64,000 nucleotides of DNA, taken from NCBI GenBank assembly GCA_046328115.1, contig JAXLXE010000005.1, positions 186,001 to 250,000 on the forward strand, in the 5' to 3' direction. Shown in pieces: positions 1 through 9,010 of the stretch. The stretch's first letter is position 1. Every line of letters begins with the position of its first letter. A program made the translations under genes and the position numbers. Source of the stretch: JAXLXE01 sp046328115 (GTDB taxonomy: Bacteria > Chloroflexota > UBA6077 > JACCZL01). The notes beneath the pieces are model-generated. The model was not told the origin of the DNA, did no database searches, and saw only the letters and a list, made by a program, of their open reading frames with translations.

Positions 1-323
1 ACCTCGTCGCGCGTGGCGCTGCTGTCTAGGAGGCAGAGCAGGTGGATGCCACCGGCCGACACCTCCACGCCGGGAAACACCGTGAGCCCAACCGCCCCCG
101 CCCGAGTTCTGATCTCGTCGACGCCGTCAGGACTGTGATGGTCCGTGACGGCGATGGCGTGGAGGCCCGCCGCGCGTGCGGCATCTACCCAACCCTGCCA
201 GTCGGGTTTGGCCACGGCGGGGTCGTGCTTGAAATCATGCGACGCGGGCGAATGGGCGTGCAGATCCACGCGCCACCAACGAGATCCCGGCCAGTCCCAG
301 ACGGTGCTTCGCGCGCCGCTCAT
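1..323 (-). CDS. PHP-domain phosphoesterase, C-terminus cut by window edge
   Basis: Translating the minus strand from an ATG at 323 gives an open frame of 107 codons running off the left edge. It contains DLHAHSP (about residues 21-27), the HxH metal-binding motif that opens PHP domains, and VTDHHSPDG further on, the second conserved His motif. It then reads FPGVEVS, typical of the PHP strand carrying a metal-binding Glu. PHP proteins are metal-dependent phosphoesterases or nucleases of the polymerase/histidinol-phosphatase superfamily. The substrate cannot be read from this fragment. No clear Shine-Dalgarno lies before the ATG, so the start is provisional. The family call is firm; the specific function is unknown. 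Confidence 0.85.
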   Translation of the reverse strand, partial: MSGARSTVWDWPGSRWWRVDLHAHSPASHDFKHDPAVAKPDWQGWVDAARAAGLHAIAVTDHHSPDGVDEIRTRAGAVGLTVFPGVEVSAGGIHLLCLLDSSATRDE

Positions 324-705
324 GATGACGTGTGACGCCCAGTCTCGCCGACGTGGGAGACCTTCGTGGACCCGGGGGAGGGATCGTACACGTTGCGTTG
401 CGGTCTGCAAGCGGAACTGGATCGTTGCGCGGAAAGGAGGCCGCGCACGGGAGTGTCACAAATCAGATCCTGGACCCTCCGCGCATGGCCTGTTTCCGGA
501 GCTGGATGGTCAGACTGCGACCAGCACATGCTCAGTGGTAGCACACTCCCACCGTGGACCGTGTGCGGGCCTCCGGGGTAGGTCAGAGTGTTTGGATTCC
601 GCCCGCGCCGGTTCGCGGCCCGCAACCGGGTCGGATGGTACCAGAGTTAGCGTCGTGGTCCGGGATGTCTGACCGATCAGGCGCGACCGTCGCCTCCGCG
701 GAGTA
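324..705. other. intergenic stretch, no gene seen
   Basis: This 382-base gap lies between the 3' end of the LLM oxidoreductase and the 5' end of the PHP gene, both on the minus strand. The open frames here are short and overlap one another without a family signature. It presumably holds the promoter of the PHP gene, but I could not pick convincing -35/-10 hexamers. Confidence 0.5.
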
Positions 706-1887
706 CTACCGGACGACGGTGCTGTCCCCGCGCTGTTCGTACGCCCGGTGCGCTGACTCCAGAGCCGCGCTGCGGGATTGCTGGACGGTGGCGGAGTGCA
801 CCGCGGCCCAGGCCTGGCTCTGCTGGATGCCCACCAGAGAGCCCTGGAAGCGCGGCATGACGTAACGGGCCAGGAGCTCGTAGCTCTTCAGGAGTTTCTC
901 GCGCGGGGCCCAGTCCTGCGCCTGGATCAAGAAGCCGCCGAACCCACCGGTGATCTCCTGGAAGTACTCGATGGTCTCGATGAGATCATCCGGGCTGCCA
1001 ATCACCCAGGCGCGGCTATCGCGCATGGACTGCAGGAGCGCGTCCGGGTCGTTCGCCAATGGGTGGATCCGGCCGAGCGTCTGGCCAGGGTACTCAATCT
1101 GGAACTGAGGCGCGCCGACCCTGACGTCGGCGATAGCCTCCTCGCGGGTCTCCGCGAGGTGGACGGCGACGACCAGGCTCCAGTCCTCGCGGCGCATGGT
1201 CTTGCCGTGCTTCGCGGCCTCTTCCTCCGCGATGCGCCACTGGCTGGCCAGGTTCACCTGGCCTCGCTGGCCGCTGATGACGCCCAGGGACAGCACGCCG
1301 GCGCCGTGCTTGCCGGCGGCGATCATGCCCGCGGGCGACTCCATGCTGGCCACCGACAGCGGCATGTGGGGCTGGGTGAACGGGCGAAGCTGGAGCGTGG
1401 CGTCGCGCAGCTCAAACCAGTCGCTCTTGTAGGTGAGCGGCGTGGGGTCCGTCATCAGTCGCATGATGACGTCGAGCGACTCCGCCATCCTCGGCCGCTG
1501 GAGCGGCGGATCGATGCCCAGCATCAGCGCGTCCGTCACGAGCGCGCCCGGTCCAACGCCGAAGAGCACCCGGCCGCGCGTCATGTGGTCTAGCTGAACC
1601 ATCCGGTTGGCCACCATGAGCGGGTGGTGGTAGGGCAGGCTGACCACGCCGGTGCCCAGCTTGATGTGGCGGGTGCGCTCGGCGGCAAAGGCGAGGAAGA
1701 GCTCCGGCGAGGCGATGGTCTCCCAGCCCGCGCTGTGGTGCTCGCCAACCCAGGCCTCGTCGTAACCAAGCTGGTCCAGCCACTGGACGAGCTCCAGGTC
1801 CCGCTCGATGGCCAGCGTCGGGTTCTCGCCGACGCGGTGAAACGGGGCGAGGAACATACCGAAGCGCATACGGGACGGGCGGGACAT
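706..1887 (-). CDS. LLM-class flavin-dependent oxidoreductase
   Basis: A 393-residue protein of the bacterial luciferase-like (LLM) superfamily, which uses FMN or F420 on varied substrates. Visible signatures are an N-terminal RFGMFLAPFH strand, the DEAWVGEHH stretch (about residues 43-51) typical of the LLM barrel, LGTGVVSLPYHHP (about 77-89) and GRVLFGVGPG (about 105-114). The length is somewhat above the common 330-350, with a C-terminal tail after about residue 350 that has no obvious motif. The ATG at 1887 is preceded by GGGAGG about 10 bases upstream, which fixes the start. The gene stands alone between the beta-helix gene and the PHP gene. Its substrate and cofactor cannot be deduced from sequence alone. 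Confidence 0.9.
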   Translation of the reverse strand: MSRPSRMRFGMFLAPFHRVGENPTLAIERDLELVQWLDQLGYDEAWVGEHHSAGWETIASPELFLAFAAERTRHIKLGTGVVSLPYHHPLMVANRMVQLDHMTRGRVLFGVGPGALVTDALMLGIDPPLQRPRMAESLDVIMRLMTDPTPLTYKSDWFELRDATLQLRPFTQPHMPLSVASMESPAGMIAAGKHGAGVLSLGVISGQRGQVNLASQWRIAEEEAAKHGKTMRREDWSLVVAVHLAETREEAIADVRVGAPQFQIEYPGQTLGRIHPLANDPDALLQSMRDSRAWVIGSPDDLIETIEYFQEITGGFGGFLIQAQDWAPREKLLKSYELLARYVMPRFQGSLVGIQQSQAWAAVHSATVQQSRSAALESAHRAYEQRGDSTVVR

Positions 1888-1910
1888 GGCGGTTGGACCT
1901 CCCAGCTACA

Positions 1911-1971
1911 GCACAATCAGGCCAAATCAGGCCAGATCAGGTAACGGCGGCCTGATTTGGCCTGATTGTGC
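1911..1971. repeat. perfect 23-bp inverted repeat with internal direct repeats
   Basis: Bases 1911-1933 and 1949-1971 are exact reverse complements, separated by 15 bases. The left arm is itself built of near-direct repeats of an ATCAGGCC-type unit, and a further copy, ATCAGG, falls in the loop. The element lies just upstream of the LLM oxidoreductase start (1887) and downstream of the beta-helix gene's stop (2004), both minus strand. There is no T-run after it, so it is either a U-less transcript-end hairpin or an operator for the oxidoreductase gene. Confidence 0.85.
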
Positions 1972-2003
1972 CAGGGAAGGCTCACCGCGTGCGGAAGGGC
2001 CGC

Positions 2004-4532
2004 TCAGCGGCCGCGGGCAACGCCTCCGTTGTCCAGACCTTCCAGGTTCGCCGATGCGCCGGCGCCCTCGACGGCACCGATGTCGCAGTGCGCGCCCTGG
2101 GGCCGCCGGGTACCGCGCTGGTCCACGGAGGGGCAGCCGCTGTCCGTTCCCGCGTCAATCGCCTGGCTCGCGGGGGCCAGCGCGTGGGTGGGGGTGCTTC
2201 CGCCGTTCATCTGGAGCGGCTCCAGCATCGGATCAAGCTCAGCAAAGCTCTCAGTCGGGCAGCCCGCCGCGCCGCCGTGCTGAAGATTGGAGCCGCCGCT
2301 GAGCGGACCGGTGCCGCCGCAGTTGGCGCCTGCGCCATTGGCAGCGTTGCCGTCCAGCAGGGTATTGCGCACCGAGAGCGCTGCCGCGGTGTAGCGGAAC
2401 AGGCCGCCGGCCTGGGCATTGGCACCGCTGGCGGCGTTGTTGGCGATGGTGGTGTTGAGGATGGACTGGACAGGGCTGCCGTCGCTGACGATGTACACGC
2501 CGCCACCGATATTCTCGCCGGTGCCGTCCGCGGCGGTGTTGCCAGAGACGGTCACATTGATCAGCGTGACATCGCCGCGTCCGGCGTTAGCGCGCGAGGC
2601 GATCCCGCCGCCGTAGGCCGCGCTGGCGGCGCCGCCGCGGCTCTGGGCAACGTTGTTGACGATGGAGCTATTGATCACGCTGAGCACGCCACCCCGGCTA
2701 TCGATGCCGCCGCCGGTGGCGATAGCGCCGTCCGCCCGGCTGTCGCGAATCAGGACGTTCGACAACTGGACCGAGCCCACCGTGTAGACGGCTCCGCCGT
2801 TTGCCGCTCTGCCGTTCGCCAGGGTCAGTCCGGAGACCGCCGCCACCACGGCAGGATTGATGATGTGGTCGCTGGTGTTCATGCCCACGTTGATGAGACG
2901 GCTGCGCGCGCCACCGTCCAGGGTGAGAGCACCCGGGCCAGGGCCCTCGATGGTGACGTCATGCTGGAGGATGAGCGGACCGCGGGCAAGCGCGATCGTG
3001 CCCACCAGCCCCGGGGCAAAGCGGACGATGTCGCCGGAAATCGTGGACTGCAGCGCCTCGCGGAGCGAGCAGTCGCTCGGTAGACAGCGCTCTGAATCGG
3101 TATCCGTGAGCTTGGTGACGACAAACGTCTGGGGCGGGGTGCGCTCGTAGGCGCCGATGTCGCATGGGTCAGCGGAGACACGGGCTCGCGGTGCCCCACG
3201 CTCGTCGGAGGCGGGGCAGGTGTTGTTGTTGCCCATGTCAATGGCGGCGGAGCCCTCCTGGATCTGGTGGGTGGGAATTGGGCCGCCGTTGAGGGCGAGC
3301 GGTCGCAGGCCGATGGTGGCGCTGCTGGCGAAGCCGGCGCCGCAGGTGGCGGAGGCAGGATCCTGCAGGTTGTTGCTTCCGCCGATCACGCCCACGTTGC
3401 CCGCGCAGTTGGCGCCGCTATTCTGGTGCGCGATGATGGTGTTGCCGATGGTAGCCACGGCACCGTCCGCGAGGAAGATGCCAGCGCCGTTCGCACGTTC
3501 GCCCTGGACGCGATTATCCGTGACGGTGGCATTCGTCAGCGTGGATGACTGGCCCAGATAGGCGCCGCCACCCAGAGCCGCGCCACCCGCCGCGACAGCG
3601 GCGTTGCCGCTCAGCGTGCTGTTGATCATGGTCAGCTCACCTGGCGCGACACCCGCCACGGCGCCGCCCCGAGCCTCGCCACCGCTGGAGGATCCGGCGC
3701 CGGCCTGGGCTGTGTTCAGCGTCACCGAGACGCGCTCCAGCGTGACGTTGCCGCTGGCGTTGTGGAGCCCCCCACCAAGGGCGGCGCCGCCGCGCCCGGC
3801 CGTGCCGCCGCCACCGCGGACCAGGTTGAGCTCCAGCTTAAGGTCCTTGAACGCGGCCGTGCCAACGTTGAAAACGCCACCGCCGCGGGCGTCGCCGCCA
3901 TCCGGCCCCTCGCCAGCGAGCGCTGAGTGGCCGGCAATCTCGCCGCCCTGCATCGTGAGCGAGCCGGCGTTGAAGATGGCGCCACCCTCCGCGCTGCCGC
4001 CGGGATCGGCGGTGGCGAAGCTATTGAGGACGGACACTCGGCGGAGGGTGAGGTTGGCCTTGTTGAAGACCGCGCCGCCCTGGGCGATCGGGCCCACGGC
4101 CAGACCGTTGATGATGGTGACGCCGCTGATCTCAACGTTGACGGCTCCGTTTACGGTGCCAACTGAAAAGACGCGTCCGGGCGAGGGATAGCGGCCGCTG
4201 ATGCGGATCAGGGCGGCGGCCGGGCCCTGGATGGTCAGATTCTTGTCAATCCGGATCTCGCCACCGTCTAGCTGGATGGTGCCGGCCAGGCCGCCGGCAA
4301 AGGTGATGGTGTCTCCCCACGGAGCGTCCGCCACGGCCTGCCGCAGTGAGCCGGGTCCCGAGTCATTGAGATTCGCCACGACAGCCGCGAACGCGGGTGA
4401 GCTATCCAAGACGGCGGCGGCTCCGCCGAATATGACGGCCACGAGAGCCGAAACAAGCCGCGTTCGCCACGGTCCACCCTGACCCAGAGGCGCTAGTGTT
4501 CGGGCGGCACGGGGCAGCGCGCAGAGGGGCAT
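2004..4532 (-). CDS. secreted CSLREA / choice-of-anchor Q beta-helix protein
   Basis: An 842-residue predicted cell-surface protein. The N-terminus has a basic, Arg-rich segment followed by a hydrophobic stretch ending in PAFAA at about residue 50, a signal peptide. The rest is two tandem halves. Each opens with a CSLREA-like element (GSLRQAV near 62; the canonical DCSLREA near 485), continues with Gly/Asn/Thr-rich right-handed beta-helix coils, and closes with a DIGAYE or DIGAVE choice-of-anchor-Q motif (near 460 and 820). The duplication suggests internal gene duplication. AGGAGG lies about 9 bases before the ATG. Proteins of this type are usually adhesins or polysaccharide-associated surface proteins; no catalytic residues are evident. 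Two related proteins lie at 51114 and 53944. Confidence 0.88.
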   Translation of the reverse strand: MPLCALPRAARTLAPLGQGGPWRTRLVSALVAVIFGGAAAVLDSSPAFAAVVANLNDSGPGSLRQAVADAPWGDTITFAGGLAGTIQLDGGEIRIDKNLTIQGPAAALIRISGRYPSPGRVFSVGTVNGAVNVEISGVTIINGLAVGPIAQGGAVFNKANLTLRRVSVLNSFATADPGGSAEGGAIFNAGSLTMQGGEIAGHSALAGEGPDGGDARGGGVFNVGTAAFKDLKLELNLVRGGGGTAGRGGAALGGGLHNASGNVTLERVSVTLNTAQAGAGSSSGGEARGGAVAGVAPGELTMINSTLSGNAAVAAGGAALGGGAYLGQSSTLTNATVTDNRVQGERANGAGIFLADGAVATIGNTIIAHQNSGANCAGNVGVIGGSNNLQDPASATCGAGFASSATIGLRPLALNGGPIPTHQIQEGSAAIDMGNNNTCPASDERGAPRARVSADPCDIGAYERTPPQTFVVTKLTDTDSERCLPSDCSLREALQSTISGDIVRFAPGLVGTIALARGPLILQHDVTIEGPGPGALTLDGGARSRLINVGMNTSDHIINPAVVAAVSGLTLANGRAANGGAVYTVGSVQLSNVLIRDSRADGAIATGGGIDSRGGVLSVINSSIVNNVAQSRGGAASAAYGGGIASRANAGRGDVTLINVTVSGNTAADGTGENIGGGVYIVSDGSPVQSILNTTIANNAASGANAQAGGLFRYTAAALSVRNTLLDGNAANGAGANCGGTGPLSGGSNLQHGGAAGCPTESFAELDPMLEPLQMNGGSTPTHALAPASQAIDAGTDSGCPSVDQRGTRRPQGAHCDIGAVEGAGASANLEGLDNGGVARGR

Positions 4533-4753
4533 GCGGGATCATCCTCCTGGTGTTCACCTGTACAACGTTGCAACGTAGCACTCGGTGACATGCGATTGTC
4601 CAGCCAACTAGGCGCGATTTGGCGCCGAGCGAGTAAGCTGTACCTACGCGCGACGATCCGCGTCCCAGTGGGTCAATCCCGCGCGACCGACCGACCAATG
4701 ATCATCACAACGGCGCACCACAGGCGCCGCGCGTCTTAGCTGATCCACGTACT

Positions 4754-6538
4754 TTGACCCGCGAAATCGCGCTGACGTTCCGCGTACCGGCCATCATCCT
4801 GGCGGGCATGATCGCGGCTTTCCTGCTGGATTGGTACGGATTCGAGGTCTCGGCTGACGTGGCGTTCACGGCGGTGACCCTGTTGGGCAGCTACGGCCTG
4901 GTGGTGGAGTCCGTGGGGCTGGCGCTGAAGGGTCAGTACGCGCTGGACTACATCGCCATCGTGGCGATTGTCGTGGCGTTCGTGGTGCACGAGCTGTTGG
5001 TGGCGGCGGTCATCGCACTGATGATCTCCAGCGGGCGGACGCTGGAGGCGTACGGCGTGGCGCGGGCGCAGCGATCGCTCACGGCGCTAGTTGACAGAAT
5101 CCCGTCTGACGTCGTGATCTGGCGGAACGGCACTCCTGATGGGCGGCTGCCCACGGCGGACGTCACGGTGGGCCAACAGATTTTCGTACGGCGGGGCGAA
5201 GTCATCCCGCTAGACGGCGTCCTGGTGTCACCTGGCGGTCTCACAGACGAATCGTCGCTCACCGGCGAGCCATACGAGATCGAGAAGGTGGCGGGTGATC
5301 CGATACGCAGCGGAACGGTGAACATCGGCGACGCGATCGTGGTGGAAGTGACGCGCCCGGAGCGCCAGTCCACGTACACGAAGATCGTGGAGATGGTGCG
5401 CCACGCCCAGGATGAGAAGGCGCCGCTGGTGCGTCTGGCCGACCGCTACAGCACCATGTTTACGCTGCTCACCTTCGTGATCTGCCTGGGCGCGTACGCC
5501 TATGGCCGCTCGTGGGACTACGTGCTGGCAGTGCTGGTGATCGCGACGCCGTGCCCACTCATCCTGGCCACGCCGATCGCACTGCTGGGCGGCGTGAACT
5601 CCGCGGCTCACCGCAAGATCATCGTGAAGGGGCTGGCCGGCATCGAGGCAATGGCGCGCGTGAACGCCTTGATCTTTGACAAGACCGGAACGATTACGCT
5701 GGGGCGGCCGCGCGTCACGGAGTTCCAGGTTCAGCCGCATGCGGGCGATCATCTGGACCTGCTAGCAGCGGCCGCGGCGGTGGAGCGCGGCTCGCTGCAC
5801 CCACTGGCTAAGGCAATCGTCGTGCACGCGCGCGAGCATGGCGTGCCATCGCTGCCGGCGGAGGACGTGCGGGAGGAGATTGGTCGCGGCATCTCCGGCA
5901 GCGTGGGCGGGCGAGACTACTGGCTCCGCAAGCAGTCCGGCGGGGAGGGCATGGCCATCGATCTGGGGGAGGGCGAGCGTACGCTTGGCACGTTCTCCTT
6001 CGAGGACGAGATCAAGCCAGACTCGTACATGTCCATTGAGCTCCTACGCCAGATGGGTTTGGAGATGTACTTGTTCACCGGCGACCGTCGGGCGGCGGCG
6101 GAGCGGGTGGCGAGTCAGCTTGGGGGCGACGTGGTGGTGCGCGCAGAATGCTCACCCGCGGACAAGCGCGAGGGGATCGCGGCGTTGCGCGCGCGGGGCC
6201 GGACCACGGCCATGGTAGGGGACGGCGTGAACGATGCGCCGGCCCTCGCCGCGGCGGACGTGGGCCTGGTGTTCAGCCACGAGGAGCAGACCGCGGCGTC
6301 CGAGGCCGCGGACGTGGTGTTTCTGGCGGGCGACGTGGGGCTCGTGCGGGAGGCCCTGGTGATCGCGCGGCGGTCCGTAGGGATCGCACTGCAGAGCATC
6401 CGCTGGGGCATTGGCCTGAGCGTGGTGGGCATGCTGCTGGCCGCGGTGGGCCTCATCCCGCCGATCGTTGGGGCGTTCCTACAGGAGGCCATAGACGTGG
6501 CGGTGATTCTGAACGCGCTGAGGACCGCGCGGAGCTGA
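4754..6538 (+). CDS. heavy-metal-type P-type ATPase lacking N-terminal metal domain
   Basis: A 594-residue P1B-type ATPase that should couple ATP hydrolysis to metal-ion transport across the membrane. Features in order: hydrophobic N-terminal helices (about 8-95), the TGE actuator motif in SLTGEP (about 170-176), the membrane TPCPL motif with Cys267, the phosphorylated Asp309 in DKTGT, the P1B-specific HP pair starting at His349, GDGVNDAP in the P domain, and two C-terminal helices. There is no HMA or His-rich metal-binding domain. TPCPL differs from the CPC of copper and zinc pumps, so the transported ion is uncertain. The start chosen is a TTG with no clear Shine-Dalgarno; an ATG at 4809 is an alternative that would cut the first helix. 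Confidence 0.9.
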   Translation: MTREIALTFRVPAIILAGMIAAFLLDWYGFEVSADVAFTAVTLLGSYGLVVESVGLALKGQYALDYIAIVAIVVAFVVHELLVAAVIALMISSGRTLEAYGVARAQRSLTALVDRIPSDVVIWRNGTPDGRLPTADVTVGQQIFVRRGEVIPLDGVLVSPGGLTDESSLTGEPYEIEKVAGDPIRSGTVNIGDAIVVEVTRPERQSTYTKIVEMVRHAQDEKAPLVRLADRYSTMFTLLTFVICLGAYAYGRSWDYVLAVLVIATPCPLILATPIALLGGVNSAAHRKIIVKGLAGIEAMARVNALIFDKTGTITLGRPRVTEFQVQPHAGDHLDLLAAAAAVERGSLHPLAKAIVVHAREHGVPSLPAEDVREEIGRGISGSVGGRDYWLRKQSGGEGMAIDLGEGERTLGTFSFEDEIKPDSYMSIELLRQMGLEMYLFTGDRRAAAERVASQLGGDVVVRAECSPADKREGIAALRARGRTTAMVGDGVNDAPALAAADVGLVFSHEEQTAASEAADVVFLAGDVGLVREALVIARRSVGIALQSIRWGIGLSVVGMLLAAVGLIPPIVGAFLQEAIDVAVILNALRTARS

Positions 6539-6564
6539 GCGGTGGGCGCAGCGGCGCCCACCGC
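6539..6564. terminator. 11-bp GC hairpin between convergent genes
   Basis: Bases 6539-6549 and 6554-6564 pair perfectly around a 4-base loop. The hairpin begins right after the ATPase stop and ends six bases before the HIT gene's stop, so it could act on both transcripts. There is no T-run on either side, which makes it an atypical, intrinsic-like terminator. Confidence 0.6.
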
Positions 6565-6570
6565 CGCGGC

Positions 6571-7047
6571 TCACTTAGGCGGTCCGGCCTTGAGCGCCTC
6601 GCGGTACCTGGTGATGATGCCGGCAACCTGTGCGGCGTCCACCTTGATCTCACCGGCGGCAGCCTTGCCGCTGAGGGCGAACACCTGGAACGCTTTGGCG
6701 TCGCCCGGCATCTCGGCGTACTTCGGGACCATGTGGGCGTGGAAGTGGGGGAAGCTCTCGCCCAGCGCGGCTGTGTAGATCCGCAGGGCGCCGGTGACCT
6801 CCTCTAGCGTCTTCTCCAGCCAGCGGAGGGTGGGCCCAAAGGCGGCGGCTTCCGCGTCGTTGAAGTGGGCGGGTCCGCCCACGTGGCGCTGGGTGTGGAG
6901 CATCATCCAGCCGGCCACGCCGTAGGGCGCCGCGGTGTGACGGACGAGCCAGTGCTCGTTCTCCCAGATGATCCCGCCCTCGGACGGGTTTTCGCCGGTG
7001 TTGGTCTTGCAGACGTTGCAGACCGGATCGTTGGACGGATGGCGCAT
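6571..7047 (-). CDS. HIT-family nucleotide hydrolase/transferase
   Basis: A 158-residue histidine-triad protein. His101, His103 and His105 form the HFHAHMV motif (H-phi-H-phi-H-phi-phi) whose middle His is the nucleophile in HIT enzymes, acting on nucleoside mono- or dinucleotide phosphates. A short N-terminal CNVC pair (about residues 10-13) could bind zinc, as in some HIT proteins. The ATG at 7047 has AGGAGG just upstream, so it is preferred over a longer frame starting at 7110. It follows the ADP-ribosylglycohydrolase gene by 66 bases on the same strand, and both act on nucleotide or ADP-ribose chemistry. The exact substrate is unknown. Confidence 0.9.
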   Translation of the reverse strand: MRHPSNDPVCNVCKTNTGENPSEGGIIWENEHWLVRHTAAPYGVAGWMMLHTQRHVGGPAHFNDAEAAAFGPTLRWLEKTLEEVTGALRIYTAALGESFPHFHAHMVPKYAEMPGDAKAFQVFALSGKAAAGEIKVDAAQVAGIITRYREALKAGPPK

Positions 7048-7113
7048 GCTCGCTCCTCCTAGACGTGCGTCGCAGGGATGGCTCTGGGCTGTCCCGCGCA
7101 CCGCCCGCACATG

Positions 7114-8103
7114 CTACAGCACGCTCCACGCGTCCATCTCGCGCTTTGCCTTGGCGCGAGCAATGCCGACCAGGGTGGCGGCCATCGCCCGCTGGCCAGC
7201 GGGAGCGTCTGGGTCTGCCTGGCTGGTCCACGCCGAGGGGAACGTTTGGATGCCCTGGAGCGCGCCGCAGATGGCACCAGTCATAGTGGCGATCGTGTCA
7301 CTGTCCCGTCCGAAGTTCGCGCCAAACTCGATGGCCTTCTTGGCATCGCCCTCCGCGAGCAGGCACAACGCAATGGTGGCGGGGACGGTCTCGCGCGAAT
7401 CGCAGGCGATGGTCTGGCGGAAGCGTTGGTGGTAGGCAGAGCGGAAGGCGCGGTACTCGCCGGCCGTGCGCGCGAGCTTGACGGCGTCGGCGATCAGATC
7501 ACGCATCAACGCGCCGCTCAGCGGGCGGAGGTGGGCAACGGCCGCGGCGCAGGCTGATTCAACGCTGGCATCCGCGACCATCGCGGCGGCCACGGCCGCG
7601 GCGATGGCCGCGGCGCCATCCTGGCAGAACGCCACCTCCCCTGTGTGGATCAGGCTGGCGACGTCCTGCGCCTGCGCGGCGGCGGCGCGCGGGTTGCCGG
7701 CGTTCACGATCCCCACGGGAGCGATGGCCATGGCGGAGCTGGAGCTGGGCATATTGCCGGCACTCACCTCACGCGGCAGGTAGCCGTAACGGAGTTTGGC
7801 CACCATATGGAGCACGGACGGGAAGAACTTGTCCCGCTTCTCGCCCAGGATCCTGGAGCGCTGCGTGTTGATCTGGACGGCCCAATCGTCCGCGGTGGCG
7901 TAGCCGCCCGTCTGTACGAGGGCATCGCTGAGAAGGTCCTTCATCAGGGAGTCGTCTGTGCCGGTGCCCTCGAAGGTGTCCACCCATCCGAATCGCTCTT
8001 CGATGACCGCCGGCTCCAGGTTCTCCGTGGGGGTGCCCATAGCGTCACCGATGAGGCCGCCCACCAGGCAGCCGTAGGCACGATCGATCAGCGCGTCCGA
8101 CAT
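7114..8103 (-). CDS. ADP-ribosylglycohydrolase (DraG/ARH) family protein
   Basis: A 329-residue all-helical protein of the ADP-ribosylglycohydrolase family, which removes ADP-ribose from proteins or small molecules using two Mg ions. The sequence shows GLIGDAMGTPTE near residues 16-27, GTGTDDSLM near 47-55 (the family's metal-binding TDDT-type motif, here TDDS) and GRDSDTIATMTG near the C-terminus, the second metal site. The metal ligands appear intact. GGAGG precedes the ATG at 8103, and a second GDAMG-preceding Met is not needed. The HIT gene follows downstream, suggesting a small nucleotide-processing unit. Crystallin-like and ADP-ribosyl-acceptor-specific members look alike, so the substrate stays open. 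Confidence 0.9.
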   Translation of the reverse strand: MSDALIDRAYGCLVGGLIGDAMGTPTENLEPAVIEERFGWVDTFEGTGTDDSLMKDLLSDALVQTGGYATADDWAVQINTQRSRILGEKRDKFFPSVLHMVAKLRYGYLPREVSAGNMPSSSSAMAIAPVGIVNAGNPRAAAAQAQDVASLIHTGEVAFCQDGAAAIAAAVAAAMVADASVESACAAAVAHLRPLSGALMRDLIADAVKLARTAGEYRAFRSAYHQRFRQTIACDSRETVPATIALCLLAEGDAKKAIEFGANFGRDSDTIATMTGAICGALQGIQTFPSAWTSQADPDAPAGQRAMAATLVGIARAKAKREMDAWSVL

Positions 8104-8189
8104 GGCGTTTCCTCCGTCACGCCGGACGGAGATACGCGATCAGGCGGCGCCTGTCAAATGGGTGCGGCGCACCCCGGGGGGCCTTACAG

Positions 8190-8990
8190 TTAGCCGGTGA
8201 GCGTGCGGCTCCCGTTTTGCTGGCGAAACGCCCACTGAATAACCCGCTGGCGGTCTGGCTCGGAGATGCGGGTGAAGTGGGCCCGGACCTCGTAGACGGT
8301 GAGGGGCTCGCCACCGAGGCTGTGGTCTTCCTCCGGGAACACGCTGATGACGGTGGCGATGGGCTCGATGGTCTGGCCCTCGCCGAGATCAAGCGGTACA
8401 CGGAGCACGTCACGCGGGCGAAGCAGAACCGGAGACTCCAGCCGGACGCCGCCAGCGCTGAGGTCTACGACCTGCGCCTCCACGTCCTCACCGTCGCCGA
8501 GACCGGCGCCGTCCAACGGATCCAGCCGGGTGACGGGTACGCGGGGGAGGCGGGCCGGCACACGGAGGAATCGGCGGCGCTGGACTCGTTCCACGGCGGT
8601 GACCTGAACCACGACGCTGCCCTGGAGCCTATCGTCAACCACGACACCCTCGGCGGTGTACAGGCCAGTGGAGATAGCGATCTCAATGCGGATGGACTGC
8701 CCTTCGGTAGGGCGGCCTACCGCGCCAGCAAGATCCGGAAACCAGAGCCACAGGTCGCCGCGCAGCACGCGGCGCAGCTCCACTGATGACTGGCAGTGGC
8801 TCCCGTCTTCCGCGGACCAGGTGAGCTCAAAGGCCATTGGCGGCTGGAAGAAGGACAGGTCTCCAGGTCCCAGCCGGATACGCGCGTCCGAGGCGGCGGG
8901 AGCATCCGGGGTGGATGGAGGCGTCGCGTCAACGCCCTCAGGGGCCGGGGAAGATCGTGAGCGCGAGAAAACGCGCCAGCTTGGCGACAT
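8190..8990 (-). CDS. PilZ-domain c-di-GMP receptor (YcgR-like), second of a tandem pair
   Basis: A 266-residue cytosolic protein. A low-complexity N-terminus (to about residue 35) is followed by a beta-rich YcgR-N-like domain (about 40-130), then a PilZ domain (about 133-260). The PilZ c-di-GMP motifs are present: RRRFLR (RxxxR, about 136-141) and DLSAGG (D/NxSxxG, about 173-178), so ligand binding is expected. It lies 20 bases behind the first PilZ gene on the same strand and probably shares its transcript. The two proteins align along their length and are paralogues. Outputs of such proteins include motility, exopolysaccharide and secretion; nothing nearby fixes which. Confidence 0.88.
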   Translation of the reverse strand: MSPSWRVFSRSRSSPAPEGVDATPPSTPDAPAASDARIRLGPGDLSFFQPPMAFELTWSAEDGSHCQSSVELRRVLRGDLWLWFPDLAGAVGRPTEGQSIRIEIAISTGLYTAEGVVVDDRLQGSVVVQVTAVERVQRRRFLRVPARLPRVPVTRLDPLDGAGLGDGEDVEAQVVDLSAGGVRLESPVLLRPRDVLRVPLDLGEGQTIEPIATVISVFPEEDHSLGGEPLTVYEVRAHFTRISEPDRQRVIQWAFRQQNGSRTLTG

Positions 8991-9010
8991 GTGAATCCTG
9001 GGCTGCGGCG

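Noticed and set aside
1968..3083. A 371-codon plus-strand open frame opposite the beta-helix gene
   Set aside because: It is antisense to the clear CSLREA protein, has Arg/Ala-rich composition without motifs, and arises from the GC-rich codon bias of the real gene.
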